Shown one piece after another: positions 9,818 through 22,009 of a DNA stretch of 64,000 nt (its first letter is position 1; every line of letters begins with the position of its first letter). Under the pieces are notes generated by a model. The model was not told the origin of the DNA and did no database searches. It saw only the letters and a program-made list of their open reading frames with translations. The stretch is from Actinostola sp. cb2023 (Eukaryota > Cnidaria > Anthozoa > Actiniaria > Actinostolidae): contig JAUJYZ010000189.1 in assembly GCA_033675265.1 (NCBI GenBank), forward strand, positions 62,001 to 126,000, in the 5' to 3' direction. A program made the position numbers and the translations under genes.

Positions 9818-12800
9818 TTATATAATTGTAGTTTCACAGTTCCCTCTCTTGTGGCCTTTCATTGGGGCACCACACTTTTTGCATGTCGGTGCCCTTCGTT
9901 CTTGGGGTTGTCTTACATTTATTTCCACAAAATTTGAAGCCTGTTCTAACATGGTCTGTATCTCAGCATCTATAATAACAATAATGATTGCAACTTCAAT
10001 ATTGCTACCTTTTTTCCTTGGTCTAATGTTTTGAATTTTTAGAGTGTGGGAAGGTTTAGGTTTACACGATGACATAGTTACATGTACATATTGGATATTA
10101 TTCTTGTCAATGTCTTGATGTCCTAATAAAATTCATTATGCCATCTACTTACCAGAGCACGTTGGTGGACATTCAACATTTGTTTTTTCTTTTCTTGATT
10201 TATGTTTTTGCACTGCTTCTTCCCTCGACTCAAGTTCAAACATAGTTTGCATTGGTTGAGGGGTGCCTTGTGTTAATTCGTCTTCCAGTTGTTGCAATTC
10301 TCTCCTGGGTGTTTCAATTAAGGTTTGGTATAGTTCTGCTACATATTCTAAAAAAATGAACATGTAATAAAATTGACTCTTACTACATGTACAATATTAC
10401 TAATATTCACACTGCTCACACTAACTTAGTTCAACAAATTTGTATTGGAAATCATATATATAGTTTACCGGTCGATATGGAATGAATTAACTAGACTGAG
10501 TATGTTTTTTTCAGAATATCAGAATTGCATTAGCCTATAGAGCAAATACACACAAGTTCAAATTGAACTAGAAATCATATGATTGCCAATTAATAATATT
10601 TATGATCAATAGCTTTATTTGCTTATCATCTTGACTTGATAGTGGTGTCATTGCACATAATGATATTCATTAGAGTTTCTTGATTCTGATTAGCTAAGTG
10701 CAGTGCAATAATATTAAAAGGTAATAGTGGATATTATAAACCATGTGTACATTTGTTCATGAAATATGACTTCTCATTCAATTTGGGAAATTCCAAAATG
10801 AACTCCAAACAATATGATTACCAGTATACAAATACATGTAATACTTTTGCTGTTGCATGGTTTTAGTAATTTGAATTCTACTTGAATGGGATAATTAGCT
10901 TACCAAAGTTTTGTGGTACTTTTGATTCTTTTACAGTAGCTTCTCCATACTTATATTTTGGGTAAGAAATATTTAGTTTTGGCTGTCCGTTGGCATCTAT
11001 TTTGTTTGCTCTTCTCATATTATAATTAAAATGTAAGGCTGATAGTATTGTCCTGAAGGAAAATTATTGCGTCAGTTACATGTATAAACATTACATTACA
11101 TTTGTATATCTTATACATACCTCCCTAGCATACCAAGATAAGAGTATGATAACATTTTTGGTGCGAAATGGTTAATAACCGAGTGATAAGATTCCAAGCA
11201 GCTAGTCTGTCCTACAGAAGAAGCTTTCTTGATGGCTTTTGTTAGCTGCAAGTTAGTTAGAGCCTCATAAAGTTTACCATATGCTTCAGAACCTACATTT
11301 ATAAGCAGAATGTGACAATAGAAATTAATACAACAAGTAAAATCCTAACTTACATACCACCCAGCCAGAGGTAGTTACATTTACATGTAACTGAAATATT
11401 CAGTCAGTACTTACAAATGTGTAATGTTATTAGAACAAGGATCAGTAGAGTGTATATGACTAATTACTAACAGTTAATTGTGCTTGGATTTAGTGTTTGC
11501 AATCTGTATATAATATTAACATACAGTATACCGGTACATACCTTTAGTGAACCACACCTTGGGCTTAGTGACTGCTCCATGGGCACAAGCATTAAACAAG
11601 CGATTAGGTAGATTGGTGTGTATATTAAGAATATGGGAGAAGAAGGAATGGAACTTTGCCACTTTTACTTCACCAAGAAGACCATGTGTGGATGTTACCG
11701 ACCAATAAAAGTGGCGAACACAAGCTTTGCGCCATCGACCAATAATCTCACATCCCTTTTCTTTACTTAATTTTATTAGGATTTTCTGTATTTCTAGAGG
11801 GCAGATTAAAAATTATGATTAATATAATAATTAGCTTGACAATAAGTAGTCACATTTATTAGCCAATCAGACCTCAACATTATTTCATATTTTATTTTAA
11901 TTCAATATTTTAACAGGAACATCCAGTTTAGCCTTAGTAGATAGTATAAAATATGTGAAATTAATACATAATAGCCAGAAGTTGGCACAGTTCTGCTGTA
12001 CAGTATTATTACTAGTAACTTGTATGAGTGGGAAATGTATGGTACCGTGTCATGCCAAATTCAAGGTTAGATTGGATAAGATGTATCTGTGCGCTTTTGG
12101 ATTGGTTAAAAAGGAAGTCATTTGAGTGTCACGGTACCATACATGTAGGTTTCAAACTCATATGAAAATAACACTTATATGTTAACTTACTTTTACCAAT
12201 ATGCCAAACATCAAAGAAATGGTGTACCATGGGTTTTCCAAGTTCTCGACACTTGTTAGGTAGATCCTCCCGCATCCACTTTGCTATTGACATGTGTCTG
12301 TCAGACACGAAGGCTGTTATTATCATTCCCGTTGCAAGAAGATAATCAAATGCACGTTGGTGCCCAAGAAATTCCATTGCGGAACTACTTCCAGCTTCAT
12401 TAGCCTGTAAGATATATTGATTTAGTCTGTTATATTTTTGATATTGTTTTGATGTAAATTTTTATTTCTGGGTACCAATATGGTGCTAATTTAAATTCAT
12501 TGTGAAATAGTTTACCTGTACAATAACAAGGTGTAAGATCAATCCCACAGTGCAGCAATATATAGTGTAGGTCCCGAATTTTGCTGAATGACCCATACTG
12601 TCATGTCGACCATCCCCTGCTAAGATAACTTCTTTTCCTTGTAGTGATGCCAATAACTTTGCTTGATATGAACGCCAGAACTTTACTATTGATGGGATAA
12701 GGAGATGCTTTTGATGATAGTAATATGTTGATGGTTGATAAACCAGAATATTCATGTGATGGAATACCAAGAATACTTTTTTAACAGATGCACCAGCGCA

Positions 12801-15800
12801 GAGAATAGCAAAACTGAGAAGTAAATTTCCAGCAGGAAATTTGTTAAGTAAGAATGGCTGGCTTTTCCAGTTGAAGGTCTGTTGACATTTCGTACAAGTA
12901 GAATCAATATTCAGTAGAGTTCCATACTGGGACATAGTTATTTTAGGGTTAGGAGCAAAACACAAGTGACAGTACTGGAAGAGAAGTAAGAGTTTGGACA
13001 AGAACACAATCCCCTTGGGCTCTTCCATGATGTTCTTTCCTTCAAAATCCAACCTGAGGGAAGAATAGAATCCTTTTTCAATATTCATAGCTATCATCAT
13101 AGTTTTAGTATTTTCATTCATGTAATAATAATAATGCTAATAATTTATTAATTTATATGATTGCACATATTAGAATGAAAATTATCATATGCGCAATACA
13201 TACATTGACTATAAATAATACAATAATAATAATAATAATTACAAGAGTAAAAAGTTATAAAATATGTATAAAATGTAATAGTAAATATACTAAATTATAA
13301 TGAATAAGCTAGAGTGCATACAATATATCCATGAAAAAGTACTAACTAAATAGTACAAAATAGCACTAATTAAACAATGGAAAACAAAGGATTTTGTACT
13401 ATTTAGTACTAGTTGTTTCATGGTTTTTGTGTTTGCACTCTAATGTATATATAATATATATTGGGAAATTTATTCTGTGCTGTGGGAAAGTCATCGTTGG
13501 ACAATACACCACTCCCTTATTCTACATATAATATATATTGAGTATAGTAGTTGTAGTCAAGGATGCACCAATGTTTTGACCTACATTGTAAATCCTTTCT
13601 CTGTGGTGATGTTTGTATGTACATATGTACTTTTAGTCTTGGTATTTATTACATACTGTATACGCACCTTGGATTTGGATTTCCTTCTACGTCATCATCA
13701 CTTGAGTTTTCATAGTTTTGGTCAGGTGAGTTTTCACTGTCAGAACGATGTGCGGTCGTGTTGTCAGATTGGTCTTCAGGAATCCAAGTGGGGTCTTCAG
13801 GAGTCAGGTCGTTTTCAGGTTCTGTGCTGTCCATAATTAGTGGCTCGGGTTCTTGGAAATATGTTTGAGTGCCTATAATATATCCAAAAAAAAATAACGA
13901 TAACGACTGGATCCGCTTTTTTTAACATAAACACCCCAAATATTTTAGCCCTATATTTATAATATAACTACTGTACCTATTTGTTTAGTTTTTGTAACGA
14001 TTTTAGTTTTTTGTTGACCAGCTATTAACTCTTCATCCTTTTTGCAAAGTCGTTCTTTCAACCTTTTTGTTTTGGTAACAAGAGTGTTCAGTCGTTTCTT
14101 TAGACGTCTTATTTCGTCGGACAACAATGGGCAGTTGTTGCAATCTCTTTGCCCAGGGATTTGCAGACTTTCTTCTACATGCATATCGGCATCATCTAAA
14201 TCTTCAACCTAAATGAAAAATCAACGATCAAGCTCTTGAAGAAGTTTCGTAGCCAATATTTGTAAATTACCTGACACTGTATTGGTTCTGACATCGCGGG
14301 AAATTCCATAACGGCGGGCTGGTCCAATTCCATACCAACACAACCGTCTTGAACACCACCGTCTTGAACACCACCGTCTTGAACACCAGTACCGTCTTGA
14401 ACACCAGTACCGTCTTGAACACCAGTACCGTCTTGAACACCAGTACCGTCTTGAACACCAGTACCGTCTTGAACACCAGTACCGTCTTGAACACCACCGT
14501 CTTGAACACCACCGTCTTGAACACCACCGTCTTGAACACCACCGTCTTGAACACCACCGTCTTGAACACCACCGTCTTGAACACCACCGTCTTGAACACC
14601 ACCGTCTTGAACACCACCGTCTTGAACACCACCGTCTTGAACACCACCGTCTTGAACACCACCGTCTTGAACACCACCGTCTTGAACACCAGTACCGTCT
14701 TGAACACCAGTACCATCTTGAACACCACCGTCTTGAACACCACCGTCTTGAACACCACCGTCTTGAACACCACCGTCTTGAACACCACCGTCTTGAACAC
14801 CACCGTCTTGAACACCAGTACCGTCTTGAACACCAGTACCGTCTTGAACACCAGTAACGTCTTGAACACCACCGTCTTGAATGTGAACAACATCTTGACT
14901 CGTCTGTATAAGAAAAATAGGAAGTATGTATTGCTTGTCAAAAGAAATTCCAACAAAAACTTGAAATTACGTGGTAATGACGATACAAATTGCCGATACA
15001 AATTGGCGACATGTAGATTACCTGTGTGTGTGATAATTCTGTGATGGGTAAAGGTAGCCAGTCAGTTGCTGTTGATTGCTGCCATTGATCACTTGGTTGT
15101 TCCACTGTGTCAGACTTGTCGTGAACAGACAATGCTTCCTTGACCATCTGAAGGAGTACAAAGCGTGCAGCTTGAATGCGAGAATATTACCGCCGCGAAA
15201 ACAACTCCGAAATATATCAGACTCAGTCTTATTGAAATAAAACACGGAGTCATCTAAAATTATATATTTTTTATCGCAAAGTTGAAAGACTATAACTATA
15301 GACTGATCACGATGTGTGAAATTAAAGTTACTGAACATGCACAATAGGGCCATCAGCTGTGATTCATTGAGCATAACGTCGGAGAACGCTATCTATGTCG
15401 GCCGCAAGACTTCAATTAGGCATCGCTGAAATACAAATCATGTCGCAACACTACTACAATCAATCGTACTTTTAGTCGAATTCGATTTTTTCATTCATCG
15501 CAATTTAATATTAGCATTCACGTACGAGGGTCTGAGCATGCCGCGTAAAGCGCACCATGTCAACAATGCGCGCACTCATACTTGCACAAGTCAATGAATA
15601 TTACGGAAGCTATATAAAGTAGATTTTTTTAATGTAACGCTTCTCTTATAATTGTTCAACGAAATGATTCTTATAGGAACGATTAATGTAAGCTGTTTGA
15701 AATATCTCTGTTATACTTTGCAACTCACCTTCCGGCGGGCTCTGGCGCTTGAGTGTAAAGGTACTTGTTCTGCAGATTTCCATATTGTTGGTATGGATCC

Positions 15801-16043
15801 CGAAATAAGTCTTCGTAATGAACTTTCTGAATGCAAGGACCTTGAAAAGCAGCTTTCTTCAAAATGCTTTGAGCATATTACGAACCGATCAGTAGGATCG
15901 AAATTTTTACGATGAAGCCTTACGAACTTCTTCCACTTTGCGCGAACTGATTGCGGGTTTGTGGGCGAATTATGGAGCGAAATACCTTGTCTGGGAGCCG
16001 ATTTGTTAGCACAATCTTGCACAACACAACGGCTTGAAGGCAT
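9818..16043 (-). CDS. Kolobok THAP-domain transposase, 12 exons
   Basis: Exons in gene order: 15729-16043, 15022-15147, 14271-14903, 13977-14208, 13668-13872, 12516-13053, 12191-12404, 11542-11785, 11121-11292, 10904-11052, 10153-10347 and 9818-9969. Every junction I checked has a GT donor and an AG acceptor in consistent phase. Exon 1 is a THAP zinc finger (CVVQDC, later CSKHF, then GSIPTIW). Exon 3 is a QDGGV/QDGTGV repeat tract. Exon 4 is a basic coiled coil. Exons 6-9 are the nuclease region, with GDGRHDS as the likely first acidic site, then SDRHMSI and HFFDVWHIGK. The last exon ends in a zinc-knuckle-like CKKCG...HKRGNC. No stop or frameshift was found, so the gene looks intact. Catalytic residue assignment is inference. 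Confidence 0.85.
13312..13440. mobile_element. TA-flanked MITE in a transposase intron, 129 bp
   Basis: Arms gagtgcatac...gtactaactaaatagtacaaaa (left) and ttttgtactatttagtac...gtttgcactc (right) are near-perfect reverse complements, and TA flanks each end. It lies in the intron between exons 13668-13872 and 12516-13053 and leaves both splice sites untouched. Confidence 0.75.
14340..14890 (-). repeat. In-frame coding minisatellite (QDGGV / QDGTGV)
   Basis: About 35 near-identical copies of a 15-bp unit (caccaccgtcttgaa) mixed with an 18-bp variant that adds 'agt'. Both lengths are multiples of three. The flanking exon frame reads them as QDGGV and QDGTGV, so copy number can change without breaking the transposase. 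The 18-bp type forms two blocks (about 14390-14500 and 14690-14860), with the 15-bp type between, as expected from block duplication. Long open frames in the other phases (VFKTV on minus, NTTVL on plus) are by-products. Confidence 0.9.
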
Positions 16044-16370
16044 GTTCGCCTTTCCTTAGTTAAAACGACGTTTGAATAATATTTTTGTTAGTGATATGTT
16101 GCATCAAAGGACTCGAACCATACTTTTCTCACTTCTTGTGATATTTGGGTTGATTGGATGACGTCACTACCGGTCTCGACCCATTCTCCTCCAGTTTGCT
16201 CGGTTTATTCAGTGGCCTCCAAAATTGAAGCCGAAAAAAGGGTACTTCCCGTCCAAATTTCGAAAAATCGCTTCGCACAGTTAATGTTGGTGGCTTAAAC
16301 ATTATAATGACGGAGTTTGAGCGAATTCAAAAAAAATTCGCATTTGATCAGAGTCCCCCTTTAAGTCCTT

Positions 16371-16511
16371 TTGTAATCAACGCAATTGGGGTTTTATCTC
16401 AAATGATAACATCGAAGACGACTGCCTGAACAATAGTGGCATTCACCTTAATAAGAAAGGATCTGGACTCTTAGTGTCTAATTTTATGTCATATTTAACA
16501 TCATTTGATTG
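16371..16511 (+). pseudogene. ORF1 C-terminal remnant (SGNH-esterase-like) of the LINE
   Basis: An open frame ends at 16511 and carries NNSGIHLNKKGSGLL, the C-terminal Asp/His block typical of the SGNH-esterase-like ORF1 of CR1/L2 elements (the catalytic His would be in GIHLN). Everything upstream is missing, so this is only a tail of some 45 residues. Confidence 0.6.
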
Positions 16512-16611
16512 ATTCGCTAGCCGCACTGCTCCACTGTCAGGTCAGTCTATTTATAAGGTTTTTAATAGTTGTAATGATTTATTTCCTGAAGTTAGTAGGT
16601 TAAAGGGGTTT

Positions 16612-19386
16612 AAAATAGCAGCTATCAATATTACTAGCCTGGTTAAACATATTGATGATTTGAGGGTTGTTATGCTGGACTCTCCCTTTGATATGCTTGC
16701 AATTAATGAAACACGCCTAGATAGTTCAATTCCTGATAATGAAGTTAATATTTCTTTCTATTCCATAGTCCGTAATGATTGTAATCGCTTAGGTGGGGGA
16801 GTGGCCTTCTATGTCAAAGATACAGTTGGATTCACTCTTCGCCTGGATTTAAGATGTGACCATCTTGAATCTATTAGTATTGAAATTTCTAAACTACACG
16901 TTTCATAGTAAGTACCTGGTATCGGCCACCCAGCTCAGGACTGGATACTTTCAGTTTTTTCGAGCAATTGTTGTCCAAACTTGATGATGAAGCCAGAGTC
17001 GATAGTTCTAGGAGATTTTAATTGCGATCTTCTCTGCGATCGGAGAAATTCAAATACCTCTGTTCTAATGTCATTGTATGAGGAGTACCAATATACACAA
17101 ACAATCTCATCTCCCACAAGAATTACAGAAACCACTAGTTCGCTCATTGACCATGTTATTACAAATCCCCCCCAGCACATTATAAAGAGTGGAGTTTCCC
17201 ACTTAGGTATTTGCGATCATAGTTTAATATTTACAGTCCGACGCCTAGCTCAACCATGGGGACTACCTCGTATTGTCGAATCTAGACGTTTTAACAATTT
17301 TAACGAAGAAGATTTCCTGGACGAAATGAGAAAAAATCCATGGGATATGATGGATATAGTTGATGACCCTAACGAGAAACTCTATATCTGGCAAATTATG
17401 TCCTTGAGGTACTTGATAAACATGCACCCTTACGTAAAAAACGAGTTAGAAACTGTGAAGCCCCATGGCTCACCCCCCAATTAAAGCAAGAAATGTTTTG
17501 TCGAAATCACCTCAAGAAACAAGCAATCAATAGTGGATTATCCACTTCTTGGCAGGCTTATCGTATAGCTAAAAATAAGGTCAACTATAAGCTAGACAAA
17601 GCGAAACGTGATTTCTATGTTTCTAATCTTGATCTAAGTAAGGGAAAACCTAAAAGGACTTGGAAACTAATTAACAATCTATTGAATCGTAAGACCAAGA
17701 ATACCGTTGTAACAAATTTGAAAGTAAATGGGGATAATTACACTGATCCAACTGATATATCTGAGCTGTTCAACGAACATTTTGTATCGATTGGACCAAA
17801 ACTAGCTAATCCATACCCCTAATACCATTACATATTCAACCTTGCACTTCTCCTAAATTTAATTTTAAACCAATTGATGAGGAATTTTTGGTGAATTTGA
17901 TTAACAAACTGCCTCTAAACAAGGCCTCAGGAATCGACCAAATTCCTGCAAGAATGATTAAACTTTCAGCTCCTATCATAGCCAGTTCTCTTGCGAACAT
18001 ATTTAATGCCTCGCTTAAACAAGGATTATTTCCTGACGCGTGGAAACTAGCAAAGGTCTTTCCGATTTTTAAAGATGGTGTCAAAGCATCATGTGATAAT
18101 CATAGACCCATTTCAGTCCTCCCTATCATTTTTAAACTCTTTGAAAAGGCGATATTTGAACAGCTTTACAACTATTTAATATATAATTATTTATTATCTG
18201 ACCACCAATCAGGCTTTCGTCCATTTCATTCAACCCTTACTGCGTTGCTCAAAAACACAAGTTATTGGCTTAACAACATGGATTGTGGAAAAACAAATAT
18301 CGCTGTCTTCATTGATCTTAAGAAGGCCTTTGATACCGTCGACCACATAATAATCCTAAGGAAATTATCGTCGTATGGTATTCATGGTATAGAGTTGCAA
18401 TGGTTCAGGTCATATCTTTCAAATAGAAATCAACAATGTTTTGTCAATGGAGTGCTGTCAAGCCCCCAGTGCCTTAAATGTGGAGTTCCTCAGGGCTCTA
18501 TTATTGGTCCACTTCTTTTTCTAATCTATATTAATGATTTGCCTGGATGCTTGACCCACTCCATCCCTAATATGTATGCTGATGACACCAATATCACATC
18601 AGGTGACTTTGATGTAAACACGATTGAAACTCTGATAAATAATGATCTTGATACATTGTGCGGCTGGCTTCAAGCCAATCGTCTTAGTCTAAATGTTATC
18701 AAGTCAGAATATATGATTATTGCATCAAGGCAACGCCTAGCCAATCTCTCGCGGGACCCAATAATTAAAATAGGTGATTGCCATCTTAAAAGAGTTAAAT
18801 CCACAAAAATATTAGGGATGATATTTGACGAAAGCTTAACGTGGAATGATCATATATATATCCCATATTTGTAAAAAAGCAAGTAAAGGGCTTGGAGTAA
18901 TTCGGCGGGTTTGCAACTATGTACCTTTGGAGACTTTGGTGAACATATATTCAACTACGGTGCTACCACATCTTGATTATTGTGCACCTGTTTGGGATAC
19001 TTGTGGTAAAGGCCTGCGCGATCGACTCCAGAAAGTTCAAAACCGCGCTGGGCGCATAATTACTCGTTCTAATTATGATATCTAGCGATATTCTCCAAAG
19101 CCTCCATTGGGATAACCTAGAAACCAGACGGGTCAATCAGAAAGTGACAACCATGTACACAATTTTGAACTGTGAAATGCCGAATTATTTATCTGATATG
19201 TTCCAAAATGTTTCCGGCAGTCACGAATATAATCTTCGTGGATGTCACTCCAACCTGATACTCCCCCAACCGAAAACATTTTTTTTTAAACAAAGTTTCT
19301 GTTACAGTGGAGCAGTTGCCTGGAATTCTCTGCCACTAAATAAGCGAGACTCCCCTAGCCTTGCTAGTTTTAAAAGTTGTTTATAG
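16612..19386 (+). pseudogene. LINE endonuclease-reverse transcriptase, multiply frameshifted
   Basis: The endonuclease region appears as LAINETRLD (catalytic Glu) and LGGGVAFYVK near 16680-16830, then LGDFNCDL (16999-17035) and a terminal ICDHSLIF (about 17210). The RT follows in the 17888-18874 frame: NKASGIDQIP, HRPISVLP, HQSGFRPFHST, VFIDLKKAFDTVD, VPQGSIIGPLLF and the catalytic YADDT. The C-terminal thumb region continues at 18846-19085 and 19075-19386. At least five frame changes (about 16910, 17485, 17825, 18865, 19080) break it, so it cannot make an active protein. Confidence 0.88.
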
Positions 19387-19482
19387 AATAATTACTATTC
19401 ATTATATATTTATTATTACAATGTAACACGGCTCTCAGGAAGAGCATTTATTTTAATGATGTGACACCGTGTAGAAATAAAG

Positions 19483-19538
<56 letters not shown>
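19483..19538. repeat. (TTA)n microsatellite, LINE 3' tail
   Basis: About 18 perfect TTA/TAT units directly after the aataaagtttatta end of the LINE. It marks the 3' junction and target-primed insertion point. Confidence 0.9.
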
Positions 19539-19544
19539 CTATCA

Positions 19545-19980
19545 CACTGTAATAAAAACCTTGAATCCTTGAACCCTATGAATCCTGAAAGACCAACAGT
19601 CTTACTAGCAGCACCTACTGGAGTAGCAGCCATAAATATTGATGGTACTACAATAAATACTGCTCTAGCAATCCCTAAAAATACAAGCGATATTCTACCT
19701 GCAATGTCAGACCAGAAAATAACACAAATGAGATTATCACTGTCTGAACTGAAACTAATAATAATATATGATATTTCAATGGTTGCAAACACTACTTTGC
19801 TCCATATTCATCAACGGTTGAAGGAGATATTTGGTACTTCAAACTGTTTGCTGGTATAAGTGTAATTGTTGTTTGTGATTTATATCAGCTACCGCCAATC
19901 CGCAGAAAATCTGTGTTTGACAACTATACGAATGAAGCTTTTAAAGTGCTTATGACGCTTATTTTTTTATTTTAAAAATC
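19545..19980 (+). pseudogene. Pif1-family helicase fragment
   Basis: Shows LLAAPTGVAAINIDGTT (after the Walker A region), then LIIIYDISMV where the family normally has an acidic DE pair for Walker B, and after a frame change VIVVCDLYQLPPI (motif III region). The Walker A lysine segment upstream and the 1B-2B domains downstream are missing. The DE-to-YD change in Walker B and a stop at 19857-19859 make it dead. Such helicases come from Helitrons or other large elements as well as hosts, and this fragment does not say which. The LINE tail abuts its left edge, so the LINE probably inserted into it. Confidence 0.7.
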
Positions 19981-20150
19981 GATTACATATGAAGTGAATA
20001 GTGGGATGGTTCAGTATTGTGTGATTTGAGCTTCGCATTTGCGAGTTATAAAGGTTTGAAATCGTGATATGCTAATTTGGTGACGTCAACGTAGGCATTT
20101 GCCGTAACTTATTTATATTTTTTCAAGTAGCACTCTTTTCTGAAATGGAA
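19975..20150. repeat. Single-arm copy of the 4625-5030 MITE family
   Basis: Shares ttttaaaaatcgatta..., gggatggttcagtatt, gagttataaaggtttgaaat, gatatgctaatttg and the following ttgccgtaacttattt with the left arm at 4635-4780. Only one arm is present. Confidence 0.65.
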
Positions 20151-20178
20151 AAAAAAGTTTAACATCATGTATATAAGT

Positions 20179-21100
20179 AACCTGCGTAGCCCAGCGCAAA
20201 GGAAAAAAGGAGGGGAAGAGAGGGGGGGGGAGGGGGAGGGGAGGGGAGGGGAAGGAGGAGGAGGGGACTGGGGAGGAGAGGAGAGAGGGAGCGCCTGCCG
20301 CCATCCTATTGTTTGCGCGTTATCCGCCTCTCGTCAAATGTCAATGGTGCTTGTCAAAAATCATCCAATCTGGCAAACTTCCGTTTGCTGTCAAATAATT
20401 CAAATGGCTATGTTATCAGTTGAAATCGAATAACCTCGAATAGTAAGCTACAATGTAACGTCTTCGAGACGAGACGAAAATTAACAAAGCATCAATCTTA
20501 CATAAATATATTTCAACCTTCCTACAGAAGGAACTTGTACTAGCCGAAGGCCTTAGTGATATCGGGATGACTGTCTTTGAAGTCTCTGAACAGCGCACTG
20601 AGTCTCGTGTGCTTTGTAAACCGTAGCTTCGTCAATTACCACTTTTTGTCCGTGGTACATTCGGCAGAGGCATACAATCGAATACTTTCCAGAAAGTATA
20701 TCATCTATAAACCAGTATCAATACTGTTCCACGAGCCGGAGAGAGAAGAAGCCGTTAGACGTAACGACGCTACTATTACGATAAATTAATAAATCCTTTG
20801 TGATTATGTTGTTGTTGTTACAATAGTACCAGAGCTAAATTTACAACGTCTGTTAAGTACTGCTCGTCGTCACTCGACACCTTCTCCTTCTCAACCAATG
20901 GGAATTCTACGTTCTCTGAGAGCACGTAGAAATACGATCATACAATAGGATGGCGGCAGGCGCTCCCTACCTCCTCTCCTCCCCAATCCCCCCTCCCCGT
21001 CCTTCCCCCTCCTCCCCAGTTCCCCTTCCCCTCCCCCCCTCCCCTCCCCTCCCTTTCTCTTCCCCTCCTTTTCTTCCCAGCGCCGGGCTACGCAGGCTAG
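20179..21100. mobile_element. Foldback element with purine-rich arms and 9-bp target duplication
   Basis: Flanked by TATATAAGT on both sides (20170-20178 and 21101-21109), a 9-bp duplication as made by Mutator-like elements. The arms of about 140 bp are inverted: CCTGCGTAGCCC...(G/A-rich)...agggagcgcctgccgccatcct at left and its reverse complement at right. The left arm has many GGGG runs, so it has strong G-quadruplex potential. The 600-bp interior (20320-20940) has no gene that I can support. There is no transposase, so it is non-autonomous. Confidence 0.8.
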
Positions 21101-21138
21101 TATATAAGTTGTAGAAATATCTTCTATCAAATAATTCC

Positions 21139-21573
21139 ATTGATTGGAGCAAGGCCTATGCCATAGTATATAAAACTACTCTAGATACAAAACTCCGCTG
21201 GTTTCAATACAGATTAATAATGAATTGTTTATATTTAAATAAGGACTTAGTTAAATTCAAACTCAAAGACTCTGCCTTATGTTCTTTATGTGCAAATGAA
21301 ATTGAAAATATTGAGCACCTCTTTGTGAAGTGTAAAAACTCTTCAAGTTCATACTTAGCAATTGTGAACTGGTTAAATAGTTATAATATTAGCTTACCAA
21401 ACCTGAACTTAACTGTGTTAGGGTCTTGCTCCAGTCAAAGATCATCGATAACTATTTTTTTACTACTGCTATACAAATTATACGTGTATAGAAGCAGGGC
21501 AAACCCTAGTTTGATAAACCTGAAGGGGTATATTGCAATCCTCAAATATTATGAAAAAATAGAATATGCATAA
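21139..21573 (+). pseudogene. LINE C-terminal fragment with zf-RVT motif
   Basis: About 145 codons open. They include YKTTLDTKLRWFQYRL and the zinc-finger-like CSLCANEIENIEHLF-KC (C-x2-C-x9-H-x4-C), the C-terminal end of many L1/Tx1-type reverse transcriptase proteins. No RT precedes it: the foldback element and older sequence lie upstream. It is a 5'-truncated remnant of a different LINE from the one at 16.4 kb. Confidence 0.6.
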
Positions 21574-21820
21574 AAAATAAAATAAACTCACATTCCATCT
21601 GGAAAAATATAATAACCTTCTGTTGGCTTTAAATTAATTTTCAAAATCTGGCTGTCAAAATTGTAACTGTAATTATTGTAGGAAGAAAAGGGATATGTTT
21701 TTCAGAATAAGTATTAGTTAGGTATGTTGTTCTGTATTAGTCGTTTTTCTTTCTCTTTCTTTCTCTGTTGTAATTTGTTTAATTTTTAAAAAAACTTCAT
21801 TAAATGACAATATATCTCCA

Positions 21821-22009
21821 GATCCAGTAACAATCTGCCAGACAGGTAATGAAAATCAAGGGGAATTGAGGGGCAAATCCCGTTGCAATTGGTCCAAAGC
21901 CGAAGTGTCACTATTGATTTCCATTTACTCTGATCGCAGAACAATGTTCAAGGATACAAATGTAAAAAGAGTTGTGGGAAAACATAAGCAAATAATTAAT
22001 GAAGAATGA
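21821..22009 (+). pseudogene. Myb/SANT-like domain fragment
   Basis: A short open stretch carries NWSKAEVSLLISIYSDRR, resembling helix 1-2 of trihelix/Myb-SANT proteins of Harbinger elements, and then stops. No start, no third helix. Low support. Confidence 0.35.

Larger units (their letters stand above)
7997..16360. mobile_element. Kolobok-type DNA transposon, complete, TTAA target duplication
   Basis: TIR AGGGGGACTCTGATCAAA starts at 7997 and its reverse complement ends at 16360. TTAA lies directly outside on both sides (7993-7996 and 16361-16364). Length is 8,364 bp. Both genes inside are spliceable without stops: a THAP transposase (minus) and a P2X7-tail protein (plus), transcribed towards each other. 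TTAA target choice with a THAP-bearing transposase is the signature I know for Kolobok; piggyBac also uses TTAA but lacks THAP. Two small TA-flanked MITEs (9491-9640 and 13312-13440) sit in non-coding parts and do not break either gene. Confidence 0.9.
16365..19540 (+). mobile_element. CR1/L2-like non-LTR retrotransposon, 5'-truncated and decayed
   Basis: From left to right: the tail of an ORF1 esterase-type protein, an apurinic endonuclease region, a reverse transcriptase and a 3' UTR ending in (TTA)n. The microsatellite-like tail instead of poly(A) is typical of CR1/L2 relatives. The 5' end is lost at or next to the Kolobok insertion site, so Kolobok may have inserted at the edge of or into this element. 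Confidence 0.85.

Noticed and set aside
9849..10034. 61-codon hydrophobic plus ORF
   Set aside because: Antisense to the last transposase exon and its intron.
14267..15001. 244-codon minus ORF rich in VFKTV
   Set aside because: Wrong phase of the coding minisatellite. Splice sites on both sides select the QDGGV phase.
14349..15044. 231-codon plus ORF rich in NTTVL
   Set aside because: Antisense reading of the same minisatellite; no gene context.
20891..21152. Gly/Arg-rich minus-strand ORFs
   Set aside because: Translation of the C/T-rich arm of the foldback element; composition artefact.
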